Shown: in pieces, positions 39,928 to 50,673 of the stretch
Numbering within the stretch: position 1 is the stretch's first letter
Layout: each line of letters opens with the position of its first letter
Assembly (NCBI RefSeq): GCF_014805625.2
Contig: NW_023998416.1
Location: forward strand, 15,409,174-15,473,173
Source: Glossina fuscipes
Taxonomy: Eukaryota > Arthropoda > Insecta > Diptera > Glossinidae
Length of the DNA stretch: 64,000 nt
Direction of reading: 5' to 3'
Made by a program: the position numbers and the translations under genes
Notes under the pieces: generated by a model
Database searches by the model: none
Told to the model about the DNA's origin: nothing
Seen by the model: only the letters and a program-made list of their open reading frames with translations

Positions 39928-40240
39928 TATTAGGTGCTTGCAAAAATTCGGTACAATCTATATTAATCAAAATATTACCTACAACTTTTTCTACAACATT
40001 AATATGGTAAATATTTTTGGCAAGATGGCGATGCAGAGTCGAAAGAACTTATACAAGTTAGGCAGCGATCCAATCATCGTCCTATTTTCGCACTTCTTCA
40101 AGTCGTAATCAGAAGGCGCCATGTCTGGTGAGTATGCTGAGCGTGAAAGAACTTCCCATTCGAGCTGCAACAGTGTATCTAGGACAACTCTTGCAACACG
40201 TAGCCAAAAAATGGCATTTTTAGTCATTTCGTGTCACGAC
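39928..40240 (-). mobile_element. mariner transposase 3'-end relic with one terminal repeat
   Basis: On the minus strand, 40227-40000 reads VARVVLDTLLQLEWEVLSRS then AYSPDMAPSDYDL. This matches the C-terminal catalytic segment of D,D34D mariners (YSPDLAPSDYHLF type, including the third catalytic Asp). At the outer end, 39928 onward reads TA then TTAGGTGCTTGCAAAAATTC, which resembles mariner terminal repeats of the TTAGGT-GTGCAAAA kind next to a TA target. The family differs from the relic at 6325, which has a CDxTxLDF-type core. The 5' part and second terminal repeat are not visible; the copy is 5'-deleted. Confidence 0.75.
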
Positions 40241-40329
40241 TTTCAAACCATTGCGAGCAAAACCAACAATTGGGATATGATGGATTATCGTTTTCAATAC
40301 CACAAGGAAACTTTTCTTGCCCAGTGAAG

Positions 40330-40600
40330 TATACGGATTCTTGATCAGTATCAAATTCTGAATTGATTTAAGCACATCAGTCTATCCGTCGGTATGTCTG
40401 TGTAATGTGTGTTGTAAACATACCCCTGCCCGCAAAAATGAAGCTATAAATATGAAATTTAACAGAAACATTGAAAGTTCTTGAATGCAGGTTGGCATTG
40501 CAAATGGGCGGAATCGGTCGAAGGACACGCCTATAGTACATTGCAAGTTGAGGACACCACTGTTTTTCAAAGGGAATGAAAAATTTGTCTTCAGCTCATC
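40330..40600 (+). repeat. dispersed repeat, first of a direct pair
   Basis: ATTCTTGATCAGTATCAAAT, the core CAGTCTATCCGTCGGTATGT and AACATACCC-CCCGCAAAAATGAA occur in the same order and spacing as in the copy at 40770. Confidence 0.5.
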
Positions 40601-40769
40601 ACTCGTAAACTATAACGGATTGATCTACAAAAATTTGATCGTTAATCTATGGGCGATGCGGTATTACAAAAAATCGGCCATTATTACTTAAGTTTATGGT
40701 CTGTCATGATTTTCTTTTTTTTTTTCAAAACCTTTGCGACGCATAGAAGCAAGCTCCAAATATCCCTTA

Positions 40770-41090
40770 AAGCATAAATTCTTCGCCAGTTTCAAATTCG
40801 GAATGCACCTGAGTATGTCCCGGTGTTCATCTGTCCATGTGTCTGCGTGCGCAGCTGTGTAGTATCTGCGGTAAACATTCTACCGTTCGCAAAAATGAAC
40901 GTATCACCAAACGTTTCAAAGATCATGCCTATACGCGTCCACACGTCTATGTAACAATAATTGTGAGCACCTTTGTTTTTCCGTGCGTTATGTCTGTTAC
41001 TCATAAAATGCAACATATACACGTTATAAATTTCCACTTTCATTCTGAAAATATCAACCGCGCCCAACCAATATTCTAGAGTAAGAAAAT
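40770..41090 (+). repeat. dispersed repeat, second of a direct pair
   Basis: AATTCTTCGCCAGTTTCAAA, the core TTCATCTGTCCATGTGTCTG and AACATTCTACCGTTCGCAAA align by eye with 40330-40600. The two may be a local tandem duplication or two insertions. The overlapping frames on both strands (40792-41079) are chance. Confidence 0.5.
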
Positions 41091-41656
41091 TTAGTTTTTT
41101 CCTCTTTTCGGGATCACGATAACAGCCACGAGTGTCTTGACATTCTAAATGAGTTGCGAAAGAGTAACGAAGTACATCTAATAGATCTTCCTGAGGGATC
41201 CCCTGCCGATAGCAATGAAAAAGCTGGCTGATTAGTCAAAAATCGTGCCGGAAGCGCGTTTCTATCGTTGGCCTAATCTAATCTAATTATTTACGGGAAC
41301 ACATTCTATGAAAAATCAACTCAATAGAAACTTAATTAAATAAATAAAGTCATTAAAATAACCAAGGGCTTCCTCTTTTCTCCTATATTTGAATGCAGTA
41401 TCCAGTAAACAAAAAAAAAAAATTGTGTTTTTCTGGAAATACTAGTTATATATTTATATAGTTTATTTTAAATATATTATAATGCAATTTTTTCACACAC
41501 ATACCACAACTTTCATAGTGTGGATATGCGCATTCTTTAATTTAAATTACAATTAATAGGGAGGAAAAAATAAAACTGTACGTATACATGTTTTAACCTA
41601 TAAAAACTATAAAATCTTTTTTTGAACTTTTCATAGTCGAAAAAAAAAAAAAATGC

Positions 41657-41695
<39 letters not shown>

Positions 41696-43629
41696 ATATG
41701 TATTATATAATGCGCATATATTATTATATATACATATATATAATAATCAATTAATAAGAAAATCCTTTAAAAACATACTTTACAAAAAAAATTTTATTCA
41801 AATAACTTATTATATACCGAAAAATTTGAAAACATCTTTAAAATAAAAAAAAAGAAAAGAAAAAAAAAAGAAAGAGTATATGGGCTTAATGCTTATAATG
41901 CTTTGATGCTGATAATGGAATATTAACAAATAAAATAGAAAATATATTGTTGCAAAATTCTACAAATCTGATGAAGGATATACGAAATGTTTACAATTTT
42001 CTTTAAATACTTTTCACAAATAATGAAATGAAATTAATAAAACAATGGAGAAAACAATATTCACTTTGGCCGTACCCACCACCCTCTTGTCCGACGTTAT
42101 CTAAATTTAGGGCATCGTCTTCGTACCGGAAGGAATATATGTTTTTTTTTTTTTCATAAAATATGCGAATGAAAACAGTCAGTTTATTCGATACATGCAC
42201 GATAAGTCCTAGCTTTTATTACATCGTGTACATAATAAATTTTGGGTAGAAATTTGTTGCAGTTGATATTCTCGGCCACTCCCGCGAAGGTTATATTTCA
42301 GTCTTTTAACTTTTATGGACGTGCGAATGAAATAAAATCATTTTCGAAATTAATTAGTGTGTATACATTATATACAAACAGACATATTACAACTTATACT
42401 TATTTCAGTTTACGTAGCGAGTTTAAAAAGCAGACAGACAGATGGATCTGGTAGACAAATTGTTTTGAATAAACATAAACGCATTGAGCAAAAACCTTTC
42501 ATATATTACGATCACGTCCTGAGTCGTCTCGCTTATTTATTCTCATTTCATCTTTTTTTTTTTTTGTTTTCTTTTTTTATTTAAACAATTTCCAAGCAAT
42601 CTTTTACGTCCCGTTAATAATGCGAAATAAAACTGGCAAGGCGAAGACATAGAAAGCTCGCTTAACCTTTTCTGGCAATCAGATCTTGTGTAGTTTCGCA
42701 AACCGAACTTGTGCAGATCCAGTTCCGAAGACAATATGCAGCATTTTGATGTTATTGCACTTTAAGTTTATGAATCGATCTCACATCTAAGATTTGGATA
42801 ATGCCAACAGTTGACCAAAGTCAATTTATTTAAATTCGCACGACGATCGAAAATATGTGTGCACTTTGTGGGTATTGCAAACGTTGGCGAGTATCAAGTC
42901 TTATGGCATTTCTTGTTAGTAGCTGAAAACGGAAAACATTCTCATCGCAATTTTTTCCCTAACATTTCTCATTGCTTAGAAATTAAATTTTTGTAAAATA
43001 CAAAAAATATTTGGATGATCTTATTTAAAATCTTGCACTATAACTCTACTGATCCCATAAATCTCGAGCTTTTGCTTACAATGGGTATGCAAACCAAAAT
43101 TTTCGAATTACAAAATCTCTTATTTCCCTTTAGGGAATATTGCAAGGCTTAAAGGTACCCTTAGTCTATCATTTCTCTGGTGTGTTTGCAGTTAATTCGT
43201 TTGTGAGCTTTTGGAAATCGAGTTAGTGGGTCGCAGTACTAAAAACATAAGCGATCACGATTATACAAAGTCAGAATAGTTACTTCCGAAAACGAGAAAC
43301 AAAATCTTTCGATAATGAATTGAAGGAAAAAATTGCATTCATTGGAAAATTGTTTTAATTTCAGATGTCTTGTTTCCTTCCATCTCTCTTTCTAGCTAGG
43401 AAAAGACCAAACGAAAAGTTATAATACTTAAATACAATGAACAGTTGTTTGAGAATTATTGAATATTCGCATAATTTTTATCTTAAAAGTTTTAAAGGGA
43501 GTAGCTGACGACATATGAATGGCTGCTCCTATTATTATTAATGTATGCGTGAAGTCATGGTAAAAGATCGGTTAAAAAAAATTTTTTTTACTACACATAA
43601 GCTGCTAAAAAGCTTTTGTCAGTTTTCTG

Positions 43630-46600
43630 CTAATCTCGATGAGAAGTTGAGCGAGAACGCGAAATGGAAGAACCTCCTCCACCGCCATGTCGACGCGATT
43701 CGGATCGCACTCGTTTCGAGTGAGAACTACGTTTTGGTGAAGGTGAGTCATCTGCATAACGGCGTCTGGGTGAAGCTGAATGGCCACCGCCATTGCGCTC
43801 GTCTTCGCTGTAGCGTGCATCGCCATTCTCACGTCCATTCTCTCTACCTCGGCCATAAATATCTCGGGTGGTTTTGCGTACTTCTCTTGAAGCGGAAGCA
43901 GAACGGCTACGGCTATGAGAACGTGATACCGAACGTGAGTGCGATGACCTGTTGCGACCTCTTGAGGCGCTGCGGGAACGACTGCGCGAGTAACTGTTTT
44001 CGAAAATTTAATAATAAAAATCAATTAATAAATGAAAACAATATAAGGATGTATAAAAATATTACGATGTGGTTATATTATATCGACATTAAAAACTATT
44101 GTAGGTTTTAATTCATTTATTTCTTTTATGACTAATACAAAAACTTAAGGTATTATCAATTTTTATAAAGCAGTAGCCTAAGATGAACAATAAAAAGCTG
44201 TAGATGCCAGCTCAGTCTGACTCCACAAGTACATCTTTATCTTTTTTAACCTTCTTTTTAGCCGGTGTCCCTGAAGGTTCTGGCGCGTCCGCATCGGCAA
44301 CTAGGGTGGTGTCTTGATCTTTGTTTTTATTTTTCTTCTTCTTCTTTTTCTTCTCAGATTTTAACTCCTCAGTATCAGGAGATTTCTCTGCTTCCACTGC
44401 TACATCTTCAGGTTCAATTTTTTGACTTTTTGCAGATTTACTGCATTCCGCAGCATCTGAATGTTTTCGTTTCTTCGCTAAGCCCAAGGTACTATCAGCT
44501 TCAGGATGATAGGTAAAAACTTCGCTATAAGTTACAATTTTATAGAAAGTTAATACAAATTTCTGGATAAAGTTTCTTTATGACTCTGTGCTAATTATTT
44601 AACTCAGACAGCCAAGGTTTCTCGTCATTTTAGCAATATAGCATCTGACAATTGCGAAACCTTTAATTATCATCACGGATTTAGACACAAAATCAAAAAT
44701 TTTCAAAGTTATACTTACCTCTTTGCTTGATATTTCTCAAATTTTGCTTTCGCTTTCCCTGTACCGGATAGTTTACGTAAATTACCTTCTTCTAATAGGC
44801 GAAGTCTGGCTTCCAGTCTAACTTTGTGGGCTGCACCCAATTCAAAGGTGGCCTCTTCACCAAAAGCGTCAACGCGCGTAGCTAGCGAAGCCTTGGCTGC
44901 TAGAGAGCGCGATATTTTACCTTTATTCTTTAAACTCGCTTGTCCTACTAACTGAGCGTGAAATATCAGGCCATATTTTGGTGTGTCCTTTTTGGTTTTT
45001 AAGGCACGGAATAGAGCCTTTTCGGCACCCAATATTTGTACCGTGGACGAAGGATGTTTAGCAAGATTAATCAGAGAACCAGCATGAGCAATTAAACGAG
45101 CACCCACTGTCTCTCCCACTAGAATTGTCAGATTCGGGGCCATAGCCATCATGCGAGCCTTGAGGTAATCGTATAAATGGGCGCGGTATTCACTAATTGA
45201 CAAAATCTCATCACATAAACATTGGATATTAATTGTATCATCTTCTGATATCTCGGTGCCCATGGAAATCTCGGCGGCTTCCTTAACTCTCTCCTCCACA
45301 TCCTCCGGCAATATATCTGATAGGTCGGCGACGGCTATATTGTCACGGGTACCCACCAATTTGATGGTTTTCACAAAAGCAATGTTGTCGGTGATTAGTT
45401 TTCCCAATTCCGGAAAATGCCAACCATACCATTCACGTGCTCTCATTATATAATTATTAAGCTCCTTATCCAAATCATCTAGCAAGCACTGAGCTTGTAC
45501 AATCATGGTGTCAATTTTGTCTGGGGAAAACTTTAGTTTGTAACGCGAGAGTGAGTGCGCCAAACCTAAAGCCATAGCAGTCATTTCTTTTTTGGGTAAT
45601 CCACCTAACAAACTGTCTGCTTGTTGGCGAATGCAACGCATCAATTCCTGAACTCCAGTATTATAAACACATTGCACAGCAAATTTATCTTTAATGGCGT
45701 TACCCAACTTTGCATCGGCTACAAGAAGCGATTCTTGCACTTCATCGCCAAACAATTTCTTAAGGGTTTTCTTTAAGGGTTTCGACACTTTACCCTCAAC
45801 CGCGGCCGTGGCAGCAGCCAAGGCTTCTGTGGTATCATTAAACTTTTGAAAATGTTTTAATTTCAGCAATTTATTGGCTCTGTCCGGAGTTTGAAACTCC
45901 TGGTATAAGTTATCCACTTCTTTTAACTTTTTCTCATCTAACAATTTAAATATGGCGTATCCGGCCGGTGTTTCATACAAAACAAACATTTTATTTTTCT
46001 TTTTTTTTTACACGTAGAAAACAAATCAATTCTTGCGTTTATTAAAATTACTTAAAAGCCAAATAACTTCACGCCATACGTAGACAATACAATATGTTTT
46101 CATAAATCCAAAATGACGGATTTAAAGAGAAAAAAAAGCACGTGCAAAAAGAGAATAGCCCTCTGGATGTCACGATAGGCAATGATTTTCAAGCACTTTA
46201 AATTTAAGATTTTCGGCGTTGCCAGATACTTAAATGTTATATGATGCTACTGAGCAAAACAAGCAAATTTCCATTTAAAACCTCACAACAGTCAATATAC
46301 ACAAAAGTTTTCAAATTGGAGTATACATAGGCCAGCAAAATTTTTATCAACATTTGCATAAACAAACGTAATTTCGCAATGACTACACTTAATAAGCAAC
46401 TAATATATGCACTGAAACTATCTTCATTTAAATGAAGCAATAAATCTTTCCAATTTTTAATAAAAAAAACGAAATTTTGAGGAGACCACAATGTATACTT
46501 TCAACAAACGAAAGCAATACGAGCTTTACCGATCCTATCTGACAAAATTGAGATGGTTTATTCATAGAAAAACAAAGGTAATTACATAAAAACAGACACC

Positions 46601-47560
46601 GCACGTGTAGTACGTCTTTCGTAACAAGTAAGCCGCAGTTACGATTTAAATTTTTCTCGAAGAAGTTACTTTGGATATGCATATCGAACTAGTCTATTTT
46701 GTAAATTTTCGTCCGACACTATGGTACAGATCAGTTTATTGCATTCCTTAGTACTCTCGAAATTGTTAATTTTAATAATTGCCAGGTTTCTACAAAAGGA
46801 ACTAGATTTTAATATCCTCGAAATTTATAGGAACGTGTGCGGTTATGTACCCCGACATATTAGGCTAATAACGAATGGAAAATGCAGCGTAAATGCAGCG
46901 TATATTCAGTTGAAAAATTGCTCTGCAAAATCAGCTAGCAATTCAGCTAGCGGAAACGTAAGGCTTCTCATAAAGCCATGTACATGTCGCGTCAAGGATA
47001 CTTTCGATGCACATTAATTGTTATATTATTAAAACTCAACCTTTTAAGGAATATTAACAATCAAAAAATTGCCCACATATTAATTAGCTATGATTTCCAA
47101 GAATGTAATGAGCTTTAACAAACACTTACCGTCTTTTGGGACGACCATGTCTGCGACATTCTCGAGCATAATGGCCTCTATCACCGCACTCATAGCATTT
47201 GTTTTCACCATTGCCACCTCGAGTACTTTTACCTGTAGATACTTCAACTCGAGCCCGTCGGCCACATATAGTACGCCCATCTACGCCTCCTCCCCGGCGT
47301 TCGCCACGGGTGCTTTTACCTGTAGATAATTCAACTCTGGCCCGTCGCCCACATATAGTGCGGCCATCTAAACCTCTAACCGCATCAGCTGCATCACGGG
47401 CATCTTCATATTCCACAAAAGCAAAACCCGGCGGTGACCGAGCTATCCACACGCTGCGCAACGCACCGTACGCACTGAAAACATGTTCCAACTCATTTTT
47501 TCGAGCATTGTTACCCAAATCGCCGATATACACTTTTCGATCGCTTGGGTAGCGAGACAT
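43630..47560 (-). CDS. x16: x16, SRSF3/SRSF7-type SR splicing factor
   Basis: Two exons, 47560-47130 and 43993-43630, join in phase 2 (donor GTAAGT, acceptor CGAAAACAG) and encode 264 residues. SR proteins of this type bind exonic enhancers and help mRNA export. Domains in order: an RRM at residues 8-80 ([12 protein letters not shown] is RNP2, [12 protein letters not shown] is RNP1), a CCHC zinc knuckle ([17 protein letters not shown], near residues 124-140) as in 9G8/SRSF7, then an RS domain ([13 protein letters not shown] ... [12 protein letters not shown]). The last strand of the RRM and its linker are duplicated in tandem (47216-47368). The 3.1-kb intron contains the whole Nop58 gene on the same strand. 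Its start lies 577 bp from that of CRIPT on the other strand. Confidence 0.93.
44212..45989 (-). CDS. nop5: Nop58/Nop5, box C/D snoRNP core protein
   Basis: Two exons, 45989-44719 and 44524-44212, meet in phase 2 (donor GTAAGT, acceptor AACTTATAG) and give 527 residues. Nop58 binds box C/D snoRNAs with Nop56, fibrillarin and the 15.5K protein, and is needed for 2'-O-methylation and pre-rRNA processing. The NOP5NT domain is at the start ([19 protein letters not shown]). The coiled coil and NOSIC region includes [18 protein letters not shown] near residues 183-200. The RNA-binding Nop domain holds [20 protein letters not shown] and [12 protein letters not shown]. The second exon encodes the charged KKE/D tail ([13 protein letters not shown]). 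The gene lies wholly within the x16 intron, in the same direction, and its own intron contains a box C/D RNA candidate. Confidence 0.96.
44600..44682 (-). ncRNA. intronic box C/D snoRNA candidate
   Basis: Inside the Nop58 intron, reading the minus strand: box C GTGATGA (44676-44670), a D'-like CAGA (44647-44644), box C' TGACGA (44627-44622) and box D CTGA (44607-44604). Spacing fits a methylation guide. Box D lies about 78 nt before the 3' splice site, the distance typical of intronic C/D RNAs. The guide before box D, CCTTGGCTGT, is complementary to ACAGCCAAGG, and the upstream element GGTTTCGC is complementary to GCGAAACC. From memory these two stretches are adjacent in conserved large-subunit rRNA. 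The terminal stem is weak. Confidence 0.6.
47216..47368 (-). repeat. x16: in-frame tandem duplication inside x16 exon 1
   Basis: An 87-nt (29-codon) unit starts at 47368 and again at 47281. The first 66 nt of both copies align, with about 11 differences by eye, and encode [23 protein letters not shown]; only one difference changes an amino acid. The unit covers the last beta strand of the RRM and the start of the linker. Each copy contains TCTACAG-GTAAAAG. Confidence 0.85.
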
Positions 47561-48137
47561 TTTTTTTGACTAAAACAAAAATTTATATAGAATGGAAAAG
47601 AAAAACGAAACTTTAAAAATCAAGAAATAATTCACTTCCATATAAGGGTAGTTATTGTACAAGCCATGAATAAAAAATCGATTCATTTTATATTTACAGC
47701 AAATCTCAACAATTGCTTGCTTATAGGAATTTACCATTTTTAATTTAATTAATTTCCAATAATAGTACACCCGATATTTTTCAGATAATTATAGCTTTTT
47801 ACTTAAACTGCGACATATTCTTCAAAAAAATATATAGAAAAAATGAAAAATGTTTTCTTTTCTTTTTTGTTGCAACGCGCAAAACCTTTATTCTGATAGT
47901 GCTGCCAGTAAAAAAGACGACTTCCCACTCTACCTAAGGCACTGCCAATTTCAATTATCGTCATATATATTAGCGTCAGAAGCATCTTTTGAGACATTAA
48001 ATAATACAAACACAAATAAAGTAATAGACATATTTTACTAGTGCTACCAAATTAAAATACTGTGTACTGCGTTCACGCAATGAATGTTTCTTGCAAAGAA
48101 GAAGCTCAAAATAAAAAACAAATATTGCAAATTAATA
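47561..48137. promoter_or_regulatory. divergent promoter region, x16 / Cript
   Basis: 577 bp between opposed start codons. It contains AT-rich DNA and GTGCTGCCAGT / GTGCTACCA-like words on the plus strand (47898 and 48041). No TATA box was clear. The upstream part of the frame 48084-48287 is 5' UTR of Cript. Confidence 0.4.
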
Positions 48138-48475
48138 ATGGTTTGTGAGAAATGTGAACAAAAGCTAGCCAAGATCGCCGTTCCAGATCCTTGGAAAACA
48201 GGCTCTGCGAGAAAAATTAATGAAAATAAAGCTTTAACTTCCGCTAAAGACAGATTTAACCCCGTAGGGAAAGTTCCATGCAGGTAATAATTTGTTCGGT
48301 AGCATTTCTTGGAAAGTTATAATTCTGTTTCATTTTAATGTAAAGAATTTGCCGACAAAAGGTACATCAAGCTGGTTCGCATTATTGCCAATCATGCGCA
48401 TATAAAAAAGCGATTTGCGCAATGTGTGGAAAAAAATTAATGAATGTTAAAAATTATAAGCAAAGTTCGACCTAG
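48138..48475 (+). CDS. Cript: CRIPT, cysteine-rich PDZ-binding protein
   Basis: Two exons, 48138-48283 and 48346-48475, are split by a 62-bp intron (donor GTAATA, acceptor AATGTAAAG) and encode 91 residues, slightly shorter than the vertebrate protein. CRIPT was described as a PSD-95 PDZ ligand at synapses. Four CxxC pairs are visible: CEKC near residue 3, then CRIC, CQSC and CAMC in exon 2, so zinc binding is likely. MVCEKCEQKL, PDPWKTGS and GSHYCQSCAYKK-ICAMCGKK are family signatures. The C-terminus NYKQSST keeps a class I PDZ-type end shape (S/T near the end), although the usual final Val is replaced by Thr. The start is the ATG at 48138, not an upstream one, because the family begins MVCxKC. 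Confidence 0.93.
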
Positions 48476-48623
48476 ATTTTTTTTTGTATTTTATGTAATT
48501 AAGATTTTAGTTCTTAGAAATAAATTTAATGTAAATATGGTGTAAAAATAATTTCCATTGTAATTTCTTAAATATAATATCCTGAAAAAATTAAAAGTAT
48601 TCCATCAAAGTCGGAAATGATAT

Positions 48624-50673
48624 TTATTCCACAGGACATTTTGGCAAAACGTCTTCAGTCGAAGACTTCTCTTTCTCTTTGTCTTTCTCTTTTTTTTTCT
48701 TTCTTGCAGTGCTGGCGTAACTTAAGGCTTCTTTGTTGAATTCTAGCGGCATTATTCCTAAGTCGCCGCTGTAACGGTTTTTAACCACCTGCAAGTATTT
48801 TTTACCGCTTATTGAAGTTAAGCGTTTGTCTTGTATTATCAAGACATTGTCAGCTTCTTGTGTAGCTTTGGCAGACCCGAAAATGGAATTGGTGGTTAAA
48901 TCGCCTTCGTCACGTTCTTTACGGGGATGCATAACTAGAGAAACATGGACGTTGCGTTTGGTAGCCAGAGAGCGAAAAGCAGCTATAATATTGTCCTGCT
49001 CCCAAAATTTGTCAACGCGATAAGACATGCCCATCATGAATTGCAGATTATCAATAATGACGTGGTGAATATCATGTACATAATGAGCGTGTTCAATAGC
49101 GTCTAAAACCAGCTTAAGGGGTTGTTGTCCATGAAACGTCATAAAATATATAGGATGCTTTTCGAATTCGGTGGCCCAATGTTCAAATTCATGCAGCCTT
49201 TTTTCCAAAGAGTAGCCGACAAACTGACGTAATAGTGTAACGGCCAAACGAGAATTTCTGATTTCGAAAGAACCCCACAATGTCGAAACACCCTGTAAAG
49301 CTAAATCCAAAGAATACTCACTCATAAATGTCGTTTTGCCGCAACCTGTAGGTCCGGTTAAGATAGTCAGTTCTCCTTTACGATGACCTTTTAAAAGTTT
49401 ATTTAAAGCAGGAAAACGTTTCCACTTGACGCCGTGCACTTTTTCAATATTTTGCAATTCGCTCAAAATACCGTTCCGAAGACCACTAAAAGTGGTGATG
49501 GACGGATGACGTACTGCCGTGGCGCGTTGGAGAATGTGATATACATTGTAGCGTTTGCGTTGAGTTTCAAACGGCGACGGCTCCATATCGGTAGGCCTTA
49601 TAAGACGACAACGCTTCTCTCCCATTTTGCTGGCAAACATCTTACCTTGAAATATGTTTGATAATTTCGACTTAAAAATATTTACTTGTTATAACAGAAA
49701 TGTGAAAAATGCCTTAATCGCACCTATGTTTAACAAAATAGTTATGAGGGCCAAAGGCAAATTCGTTCTCATATCAGAAACTTTATTGTTCTTACCTATG
49801 TCCCAACTTGGGGAATCATATTTGAACCATAATATCAATTCTTTGAACTGCTCCAAGCCTGGTAGGCATTCCTGAGGAAGTGATTTTAGACCATAAGGTA
49901 GACATACAATGGAGTCTACAAGAGAAAAACTAAAAATTTTTGATTACAAAACTGCTTTATAATTTATACTACACACGGGTTTCTAATCGTTGAGCTATCA
50001 ATGCCAAGAAATCCACTGTACGTGACACCACTACAGCTTTTTCTTTTTGTTTGTCACCTACGCAATGTGTTAGTAAACCAGAGGTATTGTTGTCGCAATG
50101 GGATTCTTCATTACCACTGCTTAAGAAAAGCCACTTTTCGCCTACGTACCGACTACTAGCGTTTTTTAAAGGAAATTGTAAAATATTCATGTTCTTGTCA
50201 TAAGCAGCTCCTAATAACTCAAAGTCCACCTGTTTTAAACCAGTGATGTGCAAGCTCTCACATATCTCGCGTGGCACAGGATCTGTACATTTCGTCTTAT
50301 ATTCTTTCTTCTGTTCCTGTTGGTAATCCACAATTTTCCTTCGTTTCTCATAAGCGCTCTTTACAGCAGCTAGAGGAAGTTTTACATCACAGCTTGGACA
50401 CATAAAAGCTCCGCTGCGTTTATTTACATATGCCCACGCCGTTGAGCCGCTTGTACACATTTCACAAGATATTTGCAAACACGTGTGACCATCTTTAGTT
50501 GGTATTCCTTTAGTTTTCAGAAGAGTTTTAAAATCTGAATAATGGTTCAAATCCTGATCACTTTCATCTATGTCCACAACCACTGATTTTGAAGTAACCG
50601 ACCTGTATTTTATCCGGAACTGACATTTTTGGCTTTTTAACCAAAAAGCTGACCGCCAAATCGCTGCACGCAT
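48624..50673 (-). CDS. mtDNA-helicase: Twinkle, mitochondrial replicative DNA helicase
   Basis: Three exons (50673-49977, 49915-49796, 49645-48624) encode 612 residues, the size of the fly protein. Twinkle is the hexameric 5'-3' helicase of the mtDNA replisome. The first 25 residues are basic and hydrophobic ([15 protein letters not shown]), consistent with a mitochondrial presequence. The primase-like domain keeps two Cys pairs (CEMC and CPSC), which suggests an intact zinc ribbon. The linker is followed by a RecA-type helicase with Walker A GPTGCGKT at residues 370-377, Walker [12 protein letters not shown] and [19 protein letters not shown]. Exon 3 must start at 49645, where GTAAG is exonic, to give [17 protein letters not shown], which matches the family. 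The ATG at 49640 is internal. The exon 1 donor (C|GTGTGT) is the least certain junction. Confidence 0.93.

Larger units (their letters stand above)
37749..43629. other. uex 3' UTR and repeat-rich intergenic region
   Basis: The 3' UTR of uex probably ends after AATAAA at 38301-38306 or 38413-38418; it contains a TA microsatellite at about 38004-38026. From 38.9 to 41.1 kb are three diverged repeat copies and a mariner relic. 41640-41760 is a long palindromic AT-rich tract. 42003-43540 has no recognisable gene; a GACAGACAGATGG repeat core remains at 42431. Confidence 0.55.

Noticed and set aside
41640..41760. AT palindrome as a replication origin or matrix attachment site
   Set aside because: Simple AT repeats are common here and nothing else supports a function.
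43605..44024. 139-codon minus-strand frame in the x16 RS exon region
   Set aside because: It is in the wrong frame; the adjacent frame gives the SR-repeat protein in phase with the x16 donor.
43545..44111. 188-codon plus-strand frame
   Set aside because: It is the antisense shadow of the x16 RS exon; the minus-strand frame gives a clear RS domain and splice junction.
47199..47552. 117-codon plus-strand frame opposite x16
   Set aside because: Antisense of the RRM exon; it has no family features.
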